From positions 1-7,796 of the forward strand of contig JAHEMB010000138.1 in NCBI GenBank assembly GCA_024643915.1: a DNA stretch of 7,796 nucleotides, read 5' to 3'. Positions within the stretch are counted from its first letter, which is position 1. Every line of letters starts with the position of its first letter. The notes below the pieces were generated by a model that worked only from the letters and a program-made list of their open reading frames with translations, made no database searches and was not told where the DNA came from. Shown here piece by piece: positions 5,954-7,796 of the stretch. Source of the DNA: Rhodothermaceae bacterium. Its GTDB lineage: Bacteria; Bacteroidota; Rhodothermia; Rhodothermales; JAHEMB01. A program made the translations under genes and the position numbers.

Positions 5954-7189
5954 TTACCTGTTGGCAGGAGCCATGTGGGTAGACTCGGCGCGGACAGCGG
6001 CGGCGTTTTTCGGCTCGGGGAGGAACTGCATCACGAGGAAGGCCATGACGGTGATGGCGGCGGCGGCGATGACCGTGTTGCTGACGTAGCCGTACTTCGT
6101 GTACGCCAGCCCCGCCACGCCACTGCCCAGGCCGATACCTACCTGCCCGATAGATACCGCAAGGCTCATCAGGATGCCGCGCCGCTCGTCCGGCACGAGG
6201 GCCGTAAGGAGCGATTGCAGCGGGCTGATCCGCATCCCCACCATCATCATTGCCAGGGCGAACATCAAATAGGCCGTCCAGATGTTGACGACGAGGTAGG
6301 TGGTTACGAGCATGATGAGGCCCATACCCAGGCACGAAGAAACGATCAGCGGCTTGCGCCCCATCGTGTCCGACACGCGCCCGGCCAGGGGGCCGGTGAC
6401 GACGTTCGCCAGGCCGCCGACGAGGAAGAGCGAGGCGATCTGCGTGCCCGTGACGCCCAGATCCTGCTCCAGCCAGGTGGGCAGGTACACCACATACAGG
6501 CCGATGCTGAAGAACATGAGGAAGTACGCGAGCGTGGCCGCGCCCGTCTCCACTTTCTTCAAAAGCCGCCAGTAGTTGACCGCCGCCCGTTTGATGGTAA
6601 GGCGCTTCTGGTCGAGCGCCACGTCGGGCTGGGGGACGACGCGCCAGATGAGCACCCAGGCCGCGCCCATCGTGATGGCGAACATGAGGAAGGGCCAGCG
6701 GAAGCCGAGCCAGTCTGCCAGGAGCGTGCCGAGCGGGATGCCGATGATCTGCCCGAAGGCGATGCCGCTCATGATCCAGCCGTTGGCCCACCCGCGCCGC
6801 TCGTACGGGAAGTAGTCGCCCACGTAGGCCACGGCGGCACCGCTGAGCGTGCCGCCTGCCGCCCCCGCCAGGGCGCGCATCGAGAGGAGCGAGGCATAAC
6901 TGTCGGCGATGCCGTGAAGCAGGAGCGCGCCGCTCATGAAGCCCGTGCCGATGAGCAAGATCCGCCGCCGCCCGATCTTGTCCGAGATCGGCCCCGTGAT
7001 AAGCGCGAAAAGGCTCAGCATGAGGGCGTACGCCGTCACGAGGGTGCCCTGCAACGCCTCAGGAATCGCCAGCGCCTCGCCGATGCGCGGCAGAATGGGC
7101 GAGATGATGATGACCTGGCTGCTGGCCGAGAAGACCATCAGCCAGAGCGCAAACAGGACGAGGTAGGTCTGGACCTTTTGACTTTTCAC
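5954..7189 (-). CDS. Major facilitator superfamily transporter (DHA1-like)
   Basis: This is a 12-helix inner-membrane secondary transporter of 411 residues from the GTG at 7189. The residue numbers below count from a TTG at 7225 that gives 423; subtract 12 for the GTG start. Motif A of the first half is GPISDKIGRRR (78-88). Motif B is R117 with GAAGG (121-125). A motif-C-like GIAFGQIIGIPLG (154-166) is in helix 5, which is typical of proton-driven antiporters. The motif A copy in the second half is GPLAGRVSDTMGRK (278-291), after a central cytoplasmic loop (about 199-228). These mark an exporter-like DHA1 member, probably drug or metabolite efflux; the substrate is unknown. I prefer GTG because MKSQKVQTYLVLFALW is a normal short lead into helix 1, whereas the extra 12 residues are polar and start at TTG. 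Neither start has a Shine-Dalgarno sequence. The gene stands alone, 176 bases downstream of the small gene. Confidence 0.93.
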   Translation of the reverse strand: MKSQKVQTYLVLFALWLMVFSASSQVIIISPILPRIGEALAIPEALQGTLVTAYALMLSLFALITGPISDKIGRRRILLIGTGFMSGALLLHGIADSYASLLSMRALAGAAGGTLSGAAVAYVGDYFPYERRGWANGWIMSGIAFGQIIGIPLGTLLADWLGFRWPFLMFAITMGAAWVLIWRVVPQPDVALDQKRLTIKRAAVNYWRLLKKVETGAATLAYFLMFFSIGLYVVYLPTWLEQDLGVTGTQIASLFLVGGLANVVTGPLAGRVSDTMGRKPLIVSSCLGMGLIMLVTTYLVVNIWTAYLMFALAMMMVGMRISPLQSLLTALVPDERRGILMSLAVSIGQVGIGLGSGVAGLAYTKYGYVSNTVIAAAAITVMAFLVMQFLPEPKNAAAVRAESTHMAPANR

Positions 7190-7224
7190 AGGCGAAGAAT
7201 ATGGAATTCGGTCAGCAGGTTGCA

Positions 7225-7245
7225 AAAGTTTGTTTCAACAACTTT
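7225..7245. promoter_or_regulatory. Dyad upstream of the MFS GTG start, possible operator
   Basis: aaagtt (7225-7230) and aacttt (7240-7245) form a 6-bp inverted repeat with a nine-base spacer, 36-56 bases upstream of the GTG start, where a repressor or activator site would fit. The plus-strand nonamer aaagtttgt (7225-7233) agrees with the LytTR half-site consensus as I remember it ([TA][AC][CA]GTTN[AG][TG]), but LytTR sites are normally direct repeats. Short AT-rich matches of this kind occur by chance. Confidence 0.2.
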
Positions 7246-7300
7246 CACTAGGGCCGAGGTTTCGCTTGTGCAGTCCTACCTCGTGAAGAACTTCAAAGGA

Positions 7301-7363
7301 AAGCGATCAGCGGTCAGCTTTTTCTTCTCTGGCTGAAAGCTGATCGTTGACGGCTGACCGCTT
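7301..7363. repeat. Heptamer-type inverted repeat (gctgatc/gctgacc family)
   Basis: The segment is built from variants of a gctgaNc word and its complement. agcggtcagc (7309-7318) is complementary to gctgaccgct (7353-7362), and cgatcagc (7304-7311) is complementary to gctgatcg (7339-7346). The two pairings share 7309-7311, so they cannot both form fully. aagcg (7301-7305) also mirrors cgctt (7359-7363) at the ends. It starts three bases beyond the stop codon of the small gene and could serve as its transcription end, though the minus-strand tract after it (ctttccttt) is only moderately T-rich. The patchwork of near-identical seven-base words resembles dispersed intergenic repeats seen in many bacteria rather than a simple terminator. 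Confidence 0.6.
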
Positions 7364-7365
7364 GT

Positions 7366-7653
7366 TCAGTTGGCGAAAAGGCGTGGGCCCTTGTCTTCCA
7401 GGAATTCCATGTCTTGCAGCGCGAACCAGCCTTCGTTTTCAGTGCCGGCTGAATTCTTATACGGCACCGGCTCGCCGTCCGGCCCCTTACCGGGCTCAAT
7501 GTCGACGAGGTAGGCGAGATCCTTCTTCATGCCGGGGGCCACCTCCACGTCGCGCGCCACGTCGGCGATGCGGCCCGTGAGGGTGCCCAGCATCCGCCCG
7601 GCGGTATCGTAGAGGTGCACCTGCGCGCGCTTGCCGATGAGATCGTAGGGCAT
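7366..7653 (-). CDS. Small hypothetical protein, 95 residues
   Basis: I do not recognise this family. The protein is soluble and acidic to neutral, with no signal peptide or membrane helix. The first half (about 3-52) alternates short beta-like stretches and turns (KRAQVHLYDTAGRMLGTLTG, then VARDVEVAPG and LAYLVDIE), which could form a small SH3-, Sm- or PRC-like barrel. A Gly/Pro-rich loop (about 53-72) follows, then an aromatic stretch GWFALQDMEFLE (about 75-86). The ATG at 7653 starts a compact frame whose codon use resembles its neighbours, which supports a real gene. There is no Shine-Dalgarno sequence. It lies between two repeats (7301-7363 and 7675-7784), and the MFS gene downstream is far enough away to have its own promoter, so no functional link is implied. 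The barrel idea is a guess from pattern only. Confidence 0.7.
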   Translation of the reverse strand: MPYDLIGKRAQVHLYDTAGRMLGTLTGRIADVARDVEVAPGMKKDLAYLVDIEPGKGPDGEPVPYKNSAGTENEGWFALQDMEFLEDKGPRLFAN

Positions 7654-7674
7654 GAGCGGTAAGAGGTCAATGGG

Positions 7675-7784
7675 ATTGAATGCAGAATGTCGAATGAGGA
7701 ATGGAGAATGTCGAAGGATCTGCCCTAACAGTAAAGGTGAAGCCAGATCCTTCTACCTTCAAAAATCCTCGTTCGACATTCAAT
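7675..7784. repeat. Long imperfect inverted repeat (gaatgtcgaa family)
   Basis: The outer arms are attgaatg (7675-7682) with cattcaat (7777-7784). gaatgtcgaatgagga (7685-7700) mirrors tcctcgttcgacattc (7766-7781) at 15 of 16 positions. The inner arms are gaaggatctg (7713-7722) with cagatccttc (7744-7753), a perfect 10-bp stem. The left side also has direct repeats: gaatgtcgaa occurs at 7685-7694 and 7706-7715. The right arm runs close to the window end, so the element may extend further. It sits just upstream of the small gene and contains no open frame. It looks like a dispersed, MITE-like or REP-like intergenic element without its own transposase. Confidence 0.65.
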
Positions 7785-7796
7785 AATCAAAAATAC

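Noticed and set aside
5748..6791. Long minus-strand frame of 347 codons overlapping the MFS gene
   Set aside because: The translation is rich in His, Arg and Pro without hydrophobic helices, the usual look of an off-frame read in G+C-rich DNA. The true frame carries MFS motifs A, B and C.
5906..7336. Plus-strand frame of 476 codons antisense to the MFS gene
   Set aside because: It is long only because high G+C removes stop codons. The product is highly charged with no domain, and the opposite strand encodes a clear transporter.

Overview
The window is G+C-rich. It holds six protein genes, each separated by short gaps that contain inverted-repeat or dispersed-repeat sequence. Most starts lack a Shine-Dalgarno sequence, and the permease is of the duplicated FtsX/MacB-core type common in Bacteroidota. 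Together with the high G+C, this suggests a Rhodothermales-like (Rhodothermota/Bacteroidota) chromosome. That assignment is inference: there is no rRNA or marker gene here.

Left part (plus strand): a repeat module (1-131), a large ABC transporter permease (142-2520), a second, related repeat module starting immediately after its stop codon (2521-2627), then the ABC ATPase (2708-3400). The permease and ATPase should form a type VII (MacB/LolCDE-like) transporter. No MacA-type adaptor or TolC-type channel is in the window.

Centre: an 89-base gap between convergent genes (3401-3489) folds on paper into a three-way junction, an outer 9-bp stem enclosing two 7-8-bp hairpins. It is probably a shared transcription end.

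Right part (all minus strand, read right to left): a small unrecognised protein (7366-7653), an MFS transporter (5954-7189), then a LytS/YehU-type sensor histidine kinase (4269-5462) whose end overlaps a LytTR response regulator (3490-4290) by 22 bases. The kinase and regulator form a two-component pair. Its nearest plausible target is the convergent ABC transporter, but no operator proves this. The 476-base gap 5478-5953 has no convincing gene but contains several short dyads. Two further repeats flank the small gene (7301-7363 and 7675-7784).

I see no CRISPR array, tRNA, rRNA, transposase, phage gene or defence system. The most unusual content is intergenic: two related repeat modules flanking the permease, the three-way junction, and repeats of apparently different families in the other gaps. 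A second point is the pair of substitutions in the ATPase signature and D-loop.
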